From Portibacter lacus (GTDB lineage Bacteria > Bacteroidota > Bacteroidia > Chitinophagales > Saprospiraceae), in contig NZ_JAJNKA010000004.1 of the NCBI RefSeq assembly GCF_021533215.1, forward strand, positions 186,001-250,000: a stretch of 64,000 nucleotides of DNA. Direction: 5' to 3'. The position numbers and the translations under genes were made by a program. The notes beneath the pieces are model-generated. The model ran no database searches and was not told the DNA's origin. It was given only the letters and a program-made list of their open reading frames with translations. Shown here piece after piece: positions 29,192 to 37,231 of this stretch (within the stretch, counting starts at the first letter, position 1; each line of letters starts with the position of its first letter).

Positions 29192-29851
29192 ATGAAATTA
29201 CGAGCCTTACTCACATTTGCAATTTTAACTCTTATCCTTGTCAATGTTTCAATAGCACAAATTGATACCACTCGGAACCACGAAATTCGATATGGACTTG
29301 TAGGTAGTACTTTATTTAGCCCTGATTTTGATAGTAGATTATCAGCTTATCCAAGGTTTAATGATATGTCCTTAAGTTATTTACGAAGATTTAAATCTAC
29401 TCCATACTTTATGAAAGCAGAACTTAGCGGTAAAGTGGGCGGTGCATTTCCTTATCTTTCAAATGATAGTATCGTAAGTAATGGTACATTTTACAACAAT
29501 GCACTTTTCTTAGGAGTTGAAAGACAGACAAATTTCAAACATTTTGGATTTTTTATGGCGGCAGGTGTTAGAGGATCATTTGTTAATCTCAAAGCTGATT
29601 TTAATCTCCCAGGTGAAGTTCCAGTCTTAGATTTTCAATATAACAGAAGAGCCATAGGTGTCGCTGGTCAGCTTACTTTCCTTACTAATATCACTGATAA
29701 TTTATACGTCTTCCTTACGAGTACTTTTTATATGGATTACGCAACCATAAAGGCCAATAAAACATTCGGCAATAATCCAGATTTTGATTATGATGGGTTA
29801 GATTTCAGGTTTATATTATTTGATGGATTAGGATTATCGTATAAGTTTTAG
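29192..29851 (+). CDS. Putative outer-membrane beta-barrel protein
   Basis: A 219-residue protein with a signal peptide (cleavage after SIAQ near residue 23). The mature part alternates hydrophobic and polar residues, with Gly/aromatic-rich strands (RYGLVGSTLF, FFMAAGVRGSFV, YVFLTSTFYMDYA), and ends in Phe (GLGLSYKF), the usual C-terminal signature for BAM-dependent barrels. Eight to ten strands are plausible for this size. I do not recognise a specific family. There is no clear operon partner; a hairpin and 247 bp of AT-rich sequence separate it from the next gene. Confidence 0.65.
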   Translation: MKLRALLTFAILTLILVNVSIAQIDTTRNHEIRYGLVGSTLFSPDFDSRLSAYPRFNDMSLSYLRRFKSTPYFMKAELSGKVGGAFPYLSNDSIVSNGTFYNNALFLGVERQTNFKHFGFFMAAGVRGSFVNLKADFNLPGEVPVLDFQYNRRAIGVAGQLTFLTNITDNLYVFLTSTFYMDYATIKANKTFGNNPDFDYDGLDFRFILFDGLGLSYKF

Positions 29852-29899
29852 GAATCCTAACTTTCTTCTCGATTAGTAACTTTTGGTAGAGCATTGCGC

Positions 29900-29919
29900 A
29901 CCAGCTAAAATCAGCTGGT
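29900..29919. other. Intergenic hairpin ACCAGCT/AGCTGGT
   Basis: A perfect seven-base stem with a six-base AAAATC loop, 49 bases after the barrel gene stop. No T run follows, so it is not a typical intrinsic terminator; it may be an mRNA 3' end structure or a dispersed element. Confidence 0.4.
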
Positions 29920-30098
29920 TAGCGGACAAGGTGACAGATCTTTCTTGGAGCCCAAAATCCAAAAATAATATTCACTTCTCACCCACACTCGTTACCAGCA
30001 TATAAGTGTCGCCTTGTTCATTTTATCCTTCTCATTTCATCTCGATTTTCTTATATTACTATCTATTTCGATAATCAAAATATAAGAAAATTGTTTTA

Positions 30099-31916
30099 AT
30101 GAAAAAGACTCTACTTTTAGCCATTTTAGCTTGCTTTATTCACATCCAATTAAATGCTCAATCCATCGAACGTGTGGAACCTCCGAACTGGTGGATAGGC
30201 ATGGAATACAATGAAATTGAGATTATGCTTTATGGCAAAGACTTGGCAACATTGACACCGAAATTTGATAAGAAAGGTGTAGAACTTGTTTCTCACAAAT
30301 CCTTTGAAAATGAAAATTACCTCTTTGTAACGATTCGAATATCAGCGGATGCAGCTCCAGGTAGCTTAAAAATTGACCTATATAAAAATGAAAAAATAGC
30401 GCTTAGCCACGATTATCCACTCGAAGCTAGAAATCCACAACGTAAGAATATAGAAGGATTCAATGGTTCAGATGTGATGTACCTCATTACACCAGATCGA
30501 TTCTCTAACGGGAATACTGACAATGACAACGTAGATGGCCTCAGAGAAAAAGCAAATAGGAACTTATTAGGAGGTAGACACGGAGGCGATATTCAAGGAA
30601 TCGTGAATCATCTTGATTATATTAAAGACATGGGGTTTACGTCCATCTGGCTAAATCCACTCTTAGAAAATGATATGAAAACCTATTCCTATCATGGCTA
30701 TTCTACAACAGATTATTATAAGATCGATCCGCGATATGGCTCGAATGAAGAATATCGAAATCTCTGTGATGTCGCTAGAGAAAAAGGCATTAAAATCATC
30801 ATGGATATGATCGAAAACCATTGTGGACTGTTGCATTGGTGGATGGATGACTTACCTACGAAAGACTGGATTAATCAGTGGCCAGAATACACCAATACCA
30901 ACCACCGTAAAACAGTGATTCTAGATCCCTATTCAACGGATGAAGACAAAAAGCAATTTACTGATGGGTGGTTCGTACCTTCTATGCCCGACCTCAATCA
31001 GCGCAATCCTTCCATGGCTACATATTTAATTCAGAATACACTCTGGTGGATAGAATACTCAGGAATATCTGGGATTAGGCAAGATACCTACCCATACCCC
31101 GACATGTATTTTATGGCGGACTGGACAAAAGCTGTTATGAAAGAATATCCTCATTTCAATATTGTTGCAGAGGAGTGGTATACAAACCCTACTGTGGTAT
31201 CTTATTGGCAAAAAGGGAAAGATAATCCTAATGGTTATACCTCTGACTTAAAAAGTTTAATGGATTTTCCACTACAGCATGCAGTTGTCAAATCATTGAC
31301 TGAAGAGGAAAATTGGCACTCGTCATGGAATCATGCTTATGAAATGTTGGGTCTAGATTATTTGTATGCAGATCCGATGAATATGGTTATTTTTCCTGAC
31401 AATCATGATATGAGTAGAATCCACGCTCAAGTAGGAAAAGATGTTGACAAAACGAAACTTGCAATTGCCTACTTTGCAACCATGCGAGGAATTCCACAAT
31501 TCTATTATGGAACAGAATATTTGATGGCAGATTCTACTGGTGATCACGGGGAGATCAGATCTGATTTTCCAGGCGGGTGGCCAGGTGAAAAACCAACATT
31601 TACAAGTGAGCAAATTGAATTCAAAAAATATATGCAGACAATTTTGAAATGGAGGAAAGACAAGGAAGTTATCCATAATGGGAAAACGCTTCACTTCGCA
31701 CCAGATAATAATGATGTATATGTTTTTCTGCGGTACATAAATGATGATAGGGTCATCATATTGCTCAATAAGAATGAACAGAATGTCGAACTTGATTTCA
31801 AAAAGTATCAAAAGTATTTCCCGAAGAGTAAAGCAAAGGATATTATAAGTAAGCAAGAAATTAATCTCAATAATCCTTTACAATTAAAAGCCATGACGGC
31901 ATATATACTTGAATAA
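30099..31916 (+). CDS. GH13 alpha-amylase/cyclomaltodextrinase-type enzyme (SusA-like)
   Basis: A 605-residue enzyme with a signal peptide (cleavage after LNAQ near residue 21), so periplasmic. Residues about 22-115 are the N-terminal beta-sandwich of cyclomaltodextrinases and neopullulanases (ERVEPPNWWIGMEYNEIEIMLYG). The GH13 barrel has DMIENHCG (region I), GIRQDTYPYPD (region II, nucleophile Asp near residue 329), VAEEW (region III, acid/base Glu near 357) and FPDNHDMSR (region IV). All catalytic residues are intact. By analogy with SusA it should cut malto-oligosaccharides imported by a SusCD system such as the one 5 kb downstream. There is no T9SS domain. The APP1-like gene follows after 57 bp. 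Confidence 0.93.
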   Translation: MKKTLLLAILACFIHIQLNAQSIERVEPPNWWIGMEYNEIEIMLYGKDLATLTPKFDKKGVELVSHKSFENENYLFVTIRISADAAPGSLKIDLYKNEKIALSHDYPLEARNPQRKNIEGFNGSDVMYLITPDRFSNGNTDNDNVDGLREKANRNLLGGRHGGDIQGIVNHLDYIKDMGFTSIWLNPLLENDMKTYSYHGYSTTDYYKIDPRYGSNEEYRNLCDVAREKGIKIIMDMIENHCGLLHWWMDDLPTKDWINQWPEYTNTNHRKTVILDPYSTDEDKKQFTDGWFVPSMPDLNQRNPSMATYLIQNTLWWIEYSGISGIRQDTYPYPDMYFMADWTKAVMKEYPHFNIVAEEWYTNPTVVSYWQKGKDNPNGYTSDLKSLMDFPLQHAVVKSLTEEENWHSSWNHAYEMLGLDYLYADPMNMVIFPDNHDMSRIHAQVGKDVDKTKLAIAYFATMRGIPQFYYGTEYLMADSTGDHGEIRSDFPGGWPGEKPTFTSEQIEFKKYMQTILKWRKDKEVIHNGKTLHFAPDNNDVYVFLRYINDDRVIILLNKNEQNVELDFKKYQKYFPKSKAKDIISKQEINLNNPLQLKAMTAYILE

Positions 31917-31973
31917 TTATTATCATTGAACAATTAATTCGAGTATCATCTTTGATAATAAAGTAGCGACAAC

Positions 31974-32945
31974 ATGTGGAGAAAGAAAAAAGTAAGTTCA
32001 GACACCAAGGAGCCATTAACTATTCATGCATACAGAGGTTATGCAAGCCCAACGAGCATATTTTTAAAAGGTCGAATATTAGAAGATAGAGGTATTCTAA
32101 AAACTCAAAGTCAGAGTGCTATCAGAAATTTCATCAAGAATTTCAAGCGATTTGAAACGGATGAAGTGCCTGGTGTGGAAGTGCAAATTTCTATAGAAGG
32201 AAGAGATTTTAAGCTAATAACCGATAGAGAAGGATATTTCACACTTGACGAGCATTGGGATTTTATGAATGAAAACAATGCAAGCTTGCTAGATGCAAAA
32301 ATCTCAATCGCCGGAGGGATTTCTAAAGTTGCGGAAGTTTTTCATACCACTCCAGAGGCGGAATATGGTATCATCACAGATATAGATGATACGGTCCTTA
32401 AAACAAATGTTACATCCCTTTTCAAATTGAAAATGCTATATGCTACATTCTTTAAAGATGCGCATCAGAGAATGCCGATGGAAGGAATTGTTAATTTGTT
32501 CAGCAAATTCACACATGGAAGTAATCCTATCTTTTACATTTCGCACAGTCCTTGGAACATCTATGACTTACTAGTGGATTTTATGGAAATGCAAGAGTTA
32601 CCGAAAGGACCAATTTTACTAAGAGACTATGGTATCAAACCCGTTGGTCATTTCTCTGATCACAAAATTAAATCAATCACAAGAATACTTAAAAACCATC
32701 CCGACTTGCCATTTATTATGCTTGGAGATACCGCAGCTGAAGATGCCGATTTATATATAAAATTGGCTCACGATTTCCCGGATCAAATTAAGGCGATCTA
32801 TATTCGGCAAACTAAAAACAATAAAAATGCGCGTCGAATAAAAAGCTTAATTGAAGAACATTCAGGACATCAAACGGATGTAATTCTCAGTGAATCTTCT
32901 GAAGTTATGATGGAACATGCACTGGAAAAAGGATTAATCACTTAA
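31974..32945 (+). CDS. APP1-like phosphatase domain protein (DUF2183)
   Basis: A 323-residue cytoplasmic protein. Residues about 15-120 form an N-terminal beta-rich segment (YRGYASPTSIFLKGRIL, VEVQISIEGRDF). The C-terminal part is the HAD-like APP1 catalytic domain, with the nucleophile motif ITDIDDTVLKT (DxDxT), then FYISHSPWNIYD (Ser motif), HFSDHKIKSI (Lys motif) and IMLGDTAAEDADLY (acidic motif). Yeast App1 is a phosphatidate phosphatase; bacterial members are uncharacterised, so the lipid substrate is inferred by family only. It probably shares a transcript with the GH13 gene, although a functional connection is not obvious. Confidence 0.87.
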   Translation: MWRKKKVSSDTKEPLTIHAYRGYASPTSIFLKGRILEDRGILKTQSQSAIRNFIKNFKRFETDEVPGVEVQISIEGRDFKLITDREGYFTLDEHWDFMNENNASLLDAKISIAGGISKVAEVFHTTPEAEYGIITDIDDTVLKTNVTSLFKLKMLYATFFKDAHQRMPMEGIVNLFSKFTHGSNPIFYISHSPWNIYDLLVDFMEMQELPKGPILLRDYGIKPVGHFSDHKIKSITRILKNHPDLPFIMLGDTAAEDADLYIKLAHDFPDQIKAIYIRQTKNNKNARRIKSLIEEHSGHQTDVILSESSEVMMEHALEKGLIT

Positions 32946-33004
32946 AAAATGAAGGCTATTTTAGATGCTATCTAAATGTTCAGTCCTTAAAATCATAACT
33001 GAGG

Positions 33005-34393
33005 CTATTGACCAACGATGATTTTTTTTGAAGCTACCAATAGTTGATTTTTAAAAATTTGAACGATAATCACACTTCTACTTTTATCTCGAAGTTGAAT
33101 TAAGTTTTCATCTGTATTCAAATTACCGTGTTGGATAATTCTTCCAGATGTATCGATCATTTGAAATGAATATTCACCAATTTCCTTATGGTTTTCCATA
33201 TTGATTAAAACGGAGTTGCTTCTTATCAAAAATCTAATGTCTAAGTTCTCTACAAATGTTTCTTGAATATCAATAGAAGAAGTGAGACCATAGTCATACT
33301 CCATCCATTCTATTCCACCTGGTTCCAATAAGTTATTGTCAAAATCGAAAAAGGTAGCATGTTCTTGATGTGAACCTTGACCCCATTGTGTACTACAACC
33401 TGATGATACCCAAGAAGGCTCCCAATAAATAACGCCTGATCCACCAGCTACGATAATTTCCTTAGTTAAATCAATTAGCCATTGCTTCTGACTTTCGGGA
33501 GACGCAGGCCCATAATTTGGATCCGTATCAGAAATGATATTATTTGCAGAATCATTAGTTGCAGTAGTCCAGATATATCCAGTTTCTGCGATGATGACTT
33601 CTTTATTGTAATTCTGAATAAGTCCCTTAACGATTTCTCGTGTATCTTCTATACTCGTCGGTTTATGCCATGCCCAGTAGTAAGAAATCCCAATTACATC
33701 AAAGTCCGTCACTCCATTATCATGAAACTGTTCCATTAACCAAACCGAATCATCTGGACCAGCAGCATGGATCATAATTTTTATAGAAGCATCAAAGTCT
33801 CTAACTGCTTTTATTCCAGTGTTAAAAAGTGCTGCATTTCTATCCCAGTCTAGCTTCCAGCCTTCATTATCTTGGGGAGAAAGCAGAATACCTTTATTGG
33901 TCTCATTTCCGATCTGAACCATTTCTGGCAAGAGATCTTCTTTCTGAAGCTCATCTAATGTTTTATAGATATATTGATAAAGCGAATCTTGTAAAACTGG
34001 CAAGTTATCTACTACAGACAGCCATACTGCAGGCACCAATTGCTTACTCGGATCACTCCAATTGTCTGATAAATGAAAATCTAATAAGACATCCATTCCT
34101 TTGTCTCTAGCTCTTTTGATTGCTTTTTTGACATCAGGAAGGTCAGAATATCGCTTTCCCGAATTTAATTGATCATACCAGTTCGGTGTATGCCATAATC
34201 GTAACCTAACTAGATTGCTTCCATGATCTTTATAAATCTGATACACATCTTTTGCTACGCCGTCCTCTTTATAAACCACACCGCAATCTTCCATTTCATT
34301 AACGTAGGATTGATCTGCTCCGAAGTAGAAGGATTGTGTCTGACCGATTGATGGAAATATAAAGAGTAATAAAAGGGCGATTCGGATGTTCAT
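33005..34393 (-). CDS. GH53 endo-beta-1,4-galactanase with T9SS sorting domain
   Basis: A secreted enzyme of 462 residues cleaving beta-1,4-galactan or arabinogalactan type I. The start is placed at 34393, because the frame upstream has no signal while this Met begins a clear signal peptide (cleavage near SIGQTQS). Family motifs are FYFGADQSYVNEME, LRLWHTPNW, DFHLSDNWSDP, the acid/base Glu in QIGNETNKG, and the nucleophile Glu in IIAETGYIW. The last 85 residues look like a T9SS C-terminal domain (FQMIDTSGRIIQHG, ending KKIIVGQ), so it is expected at the cell surface. It is convergent with the APP1-like gene and has no visible galactan SusCD partner, so it may belong to a wider glycan response. 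Confidence 0.9.
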   Translation of the reverse strand: MNIRIALLLLFIFPSIGQTQSFYFGADQSYVNEMEDCGVVYKEDGVAKDVYQIYKDHGSNLVRLRLWHTPNWYDQLNSGKRYSDLPDVKKAIKRARDKGMDVLLDFHLSDNWSDPSKQLVPAVWLSVVDNLPVLQDSLYQYIYKTLDELQKEDLLPEMVQIGNETNKGILLSPQDNEGWKLDWDRNAALFNTGIKAVRDFDASIKIMIHAAGPDDSVWLMEQFHDNGVTDFDVIGISYYWAWHKPTSIEDTREIVKGLIQNYNKEVIIAETGYIWTTATNDSANNIISDTDPNYGPASPESQKQWLIDLTKEIIVAGGSGVIYWEPSWVSSGCSTQWGQGSHQEHATFFDFDNNLLEPGGIEWMEYDYGLTSSIDIQETFVENLDIRFLIRSNSVLINMENHKEIGEYSFQMIDTSGRIIQHGNLNTDENLIQLRDKSRSVIIVQIFKNQLLVASKKIIVGQ

Positions 34394-34508
34394 TTCTTCT
34401 TTATTTTTATAACATATAGCACTGTTAAAAGTTTGTAGCTGATGAGCTATATGGGAGGTTTTTCTATCAACTGTTATATATCCACTATTATCTGTCACCT
34501 AAACAAAC

Positions 34509-34975
34509 ATTCAGCTTCGCAGTCCTTGCTTTCCCACAAAATCATCCCGCTGGCTTCTCGCCAAAGCAAGACAGGTCCGAGTCTAAATGTTTCTTAAAAA
34601 CAGTCATACCATCATATGAAAATCGGACTAGTCACCCATTCGAAACCACAATTTTAATTTAAATATCCTCTATCAACTATTCAGACTCCAGGACTCATGA
34701 CTTCCGACTTTAGACTTTAGGACTTCAGACTTCAGACTCTTCACCTCCACCTCCACATCCAGCTCTGCAATCCTTCCCTACGCACAATCTCTCGCTCGGC
34801 TTACAGATCTATATGTCCTTTATTTTTATACCCAAAGACTCCCGACTTTAGACTCCCGACTTTAGACTTTAGACTTAAGACTCCACCTCCACATCCACAT
34901 CCAGCTCTGCAATCCTTACCTACCCACAATCTCTCGCTCGGCTTACAGATCTAAATGTTCCTTATTTTTATACCC
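34509..34975. repeat. Dispersed AGCTCTGCAATCC element, three copies (two in 142-bp tandem)
   Basis: The 638-bp gap 34394-35031 has no gene. It contains three relatives of one element of about 60 bp running from CAGCTnYGCARTCC to TCTAAATGTT, at 34509-34591, 34757-34818 and 34898-34959; the last two are in a 142-bp tandem duplication that includes flanking ATTTTTATACCCAAAGACTC. A fourth copy is at 42303-42365. Heptad GACTT/GACTC tracts lie between the copies (34680-34740, 34836-34885). Confidence 0.75.
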
Positions 34976-34977
34976 AA

Positions 34978-35031
34978 AGACTCCTGACTTTAGACTACCG
35001 ACTCCTGACTTAAGACTCCCGACTCCCTCAC
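34978..35031. repeat. Heptad-phased tract, 3' of susD-like gene
   Basis: GACTCCT/GACTTTA/GACTACC/GACTTAA units at about seven-base spacing end at the SusD-like gene's stop codon, as at the ends of lepA, valS and the CocE-type gene. Confidence 0.7.
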
Positions 35032-37221
35032 TCAATACCCCGGATTCTGCGTCAAACTAGGATTACCACTTATATCAGAAGACGGAATAGGAAATATATC
35101 TCTAAAAGACTCCACAGCCTTCCCTTCTTTCACACCACCTTTCCACGCCCAAGTATAATCTGTATCGCTAAACTTACCAAATCGAATCAAATCAGTTCTT
35201 CTATGGCATTCCCAATACAACTCTCTTGCTCTTTCATCTATCAAGAAATCCAATGTCAATTCATCTAAACTAATGTTAGCAGACTCTCCTTGGAATGCTC
35301 TAGTTCTTACCGCATTCACATACTGTAATGCCTCATCCATACTACCACCCGATGCACCTCTCAAGATTGATTCCGCAGCCATTAAATACACATCCGCTAA
35401 TCTGAACATGATAAAATCAGTATCTGGGTGTGCCGCATCAGAACCTCTACTTCCATCTCTATTTATATTCTTAAACTTATTGATTGCATAACCATCCGTA
35501 AACAAACTAATATCATTTATTTCAAGAGACTGACCTTCAGTATAAAATAATTTCCGTCTGTCAAAATCAAGAAAATTGATCTGATATGTATAATCTGGCT
35601 TGTCAATGAATAAGATTATTTCATAATTACCACCCTTCTCGATGATTATATTTCCACCATCTTGTGTTAAAATTCCATCTCCTAAATCATCACCTAAATT
35701 TACCGCGAAATCATCATTTGCTCTAAATTTAAATTCGCCAGCATTCAATGTTAATGTTGCTTTCAATCCACCAAGCTCCTCATCCCATTCCATATTAATG
35801 TCATCTCCATCCCAACCTGCCGAAGTCGCATCCCCTAAAATACCAAAATCTCGTCTTTCTAGTCTGTACGTTTTGTCATTCATGTTCACATTGAAATAAT
35901 ATAAACCAGCTTCTCCTGCGATAATATCAGCACCATTCTGCTCTAAGATTCCGTCCCCTTCATTATCTCCAAACTTTAAAGCTAGTGACGGAATGGTTGT
36001 GAAAACAAATTGCGTACCTGCCTCTGGGAAATATTTATATCCTTCGAAAACATTATCCGATGCCACTGATGCCAATGAATTATCAGTATCAGAAGCGTCA
36101 AAATCATTAAATGATCCTGGTACATAAACTTTAGGATAGCTTTTAGTTTTTCCTTCATTAGGAGAAACTAATACTTTATCTGCATCCGGAAATTTTTGAA
36201 CGAATTCTTTAGTTGTTCTCACGCCTCCCCAGCCGCCAGAAACTCCTGAATCTTCTGGATTCATACTTCCACCTATTCCAGCACTGACAATAAAGGTCGT
36301 TCCACCCCAAGTTCTTGTATGAATTCCATCATAGGTAATAGGGAAAATAATTCCTTTTGAAAGGTGATTATCAGCTAAGAATAAATATTCGTACTCTGGT
36401 TCCAATTCGTATCCGGCATTTAATATCTTCTTACAATATTCCAGACATTCCGTATATTTTCCTGTACCTGTATAAACTTCCGCATTTAGATACAACTTAG
36501 CCATCAACATCCACACTGCACCTTGATCAGCTCTTCCATAAGGATTTGTTCTTACAGGAGCAATTTTAGTTTCGATATCTTTCAATTCAGACTCAATAAA
36601 CGCAAACAAGTCTGCTCCCTTAATTTGATCTGGGAAGAAAGAACCAACAATATCTTCCTCTGTTACAAAAGGTACATTTCTAAATAAGTCTAGTGCATGT
36701 GTGTAACTTAATGCTCTTAGAAATCTTGCTTCAGCTCTAAAACCTTGGATATCCGCTTTCAATCCAGCATCTACACCTCTAGATGATAATTTTTCGTCCG
36801 TAGTTTCTCTTAAGTATTCATTTGCCAATGCAATTTGGTAGAATATTCTTGAATAGTGGGCAAATGTAAAACCATCTGCAGAAGTCCAATCTTGATCATG
36901 ATAATCACCGATTGTCTGATCATTCCATCCAATAAGTGCTTCATCAGTTGTCAATTCTTGATGGTACCAATATCCTCTCAAATATTGACCGAAACCTTCA
37001 TCTATTCCTTCTATATCCGCCTGTCCTGCTGGACCTTGTTGACCTGAAACTGCTAGACCTGCATATAATTTAGCCAGTACTTGCAAGTATGAATTTGGAT
37101 CATCGAAAACCACTGCCGCAGTTACAACATCTTCATCTAGAGGGACTGTATTTAAATCTTTAAAACAGCTGACACTCATTAGAATTACAAATGCACAGCT
37201 TAATATTTTGATATATTTCAT
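35032..37221 (-). CDS. susD: SusD/RagB-family lipoprotein with nested SusE/F-like domains
   Basis: The glycan-binding outer-membrane lipoprotein partner of the upstream SusC. It has 729 residues from the Met at 37221, chosen because it begins the lipoprotein signal (lipobox VSC near residue 19). Residues 20-350 are the TPR-rich SusD core (RAEARFLRALSYTHALDLFRNVPFV), and the C terminus has the standard LADVYLMAAE and ERARELYWECHRRTDLIRFG. Between them, at about residues 395-550, two SusE/F-type starch-binding-like segments are inserted. One is partial (LALKFGDNEGDGILEQNGADI) and one complete (GILGDATSAGWDGDDINM to YTYQI). They share the pattern of the five repeats encoded at 40319-42088. SusD proteins are usually about 500-570 residues, which matches the length without the insert. 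The gene is 10 bp after susC. Confidence 0.92.
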   Translation of the reverse strand: MKYIKILSCAFVILMSVSCFKDLNTVPLDEDVVTAAVVFDDPNSYLQVLAKLYAGLAVSGQQGPAGQADIEGIDEGFGQYLRGYWYHQELTTDEALIGWNDQTIGDYHDQDWTSADGFTFAHYSRIFYQIALANEYLRETTDEKLSSRGVDAGLKADIQGFRAEARFLRALSYTHALDLFRNVPFVTEEDIVGSFFPDQIKGADLFAFIESELKDIETKIAPVRTNPYGRADQGAVWMLMAKLYLNAEVYTGTGKYTECLEYCKKILNAGYELEPEYEYLFLADNHLSKGIIFPITYDGIHTRTWGGTTFIVSAGIGGSMNPEDSGVSGGWGGVRTTKEFVQKFPDADKVLVSPNEGKTKSYPKVYVPGSFNDFDASDTDNSLASVASDNVFEGYKYFPEAGTQFVFTTIPSLALKFGDNEGDGILEQNGADIIAGEAGLYYFNVNMNDKTYRLERRDFGILGDATSAGWDGDDINMEWDEELGGLKATLTLNAGEFKFRANDDFAVNLGDDLGDGILTQDGGNIIIEKGGNYEIILFIDKPDYTYQINFLDFDRRKLFYTEGQSLEINDISLFTDGYAINKFKNINRDGSRGSDAAHPDTDFIMFRLADVYLMAAESILRGASGGSMDEALQYVNAVRTRAFQGESANISLDELTLDFLIDERARELYWECHRRTDLIRFGKFSDTDYTWAWKGGVKEGKAVESFRDIFPIPSSDISGNPSLTQNPGY

Positions 37222-37231
37222 TGTCTGTTTT

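Noticed and set aside
29852-30098. Possible small RNA or tRNA around the ACCAGCT/AGCTGGT hairpin
   Set aside because: No cloverleaf or terminator could be built around it; only the single hairpin is supported.
31353-31856. A 167-codon minus-strand frame inside the GH13 gene
   Set aside because: The plus strand carries all GH13 motifs in frame; the antisense product is Ile/Phe-rich and matches nothing.
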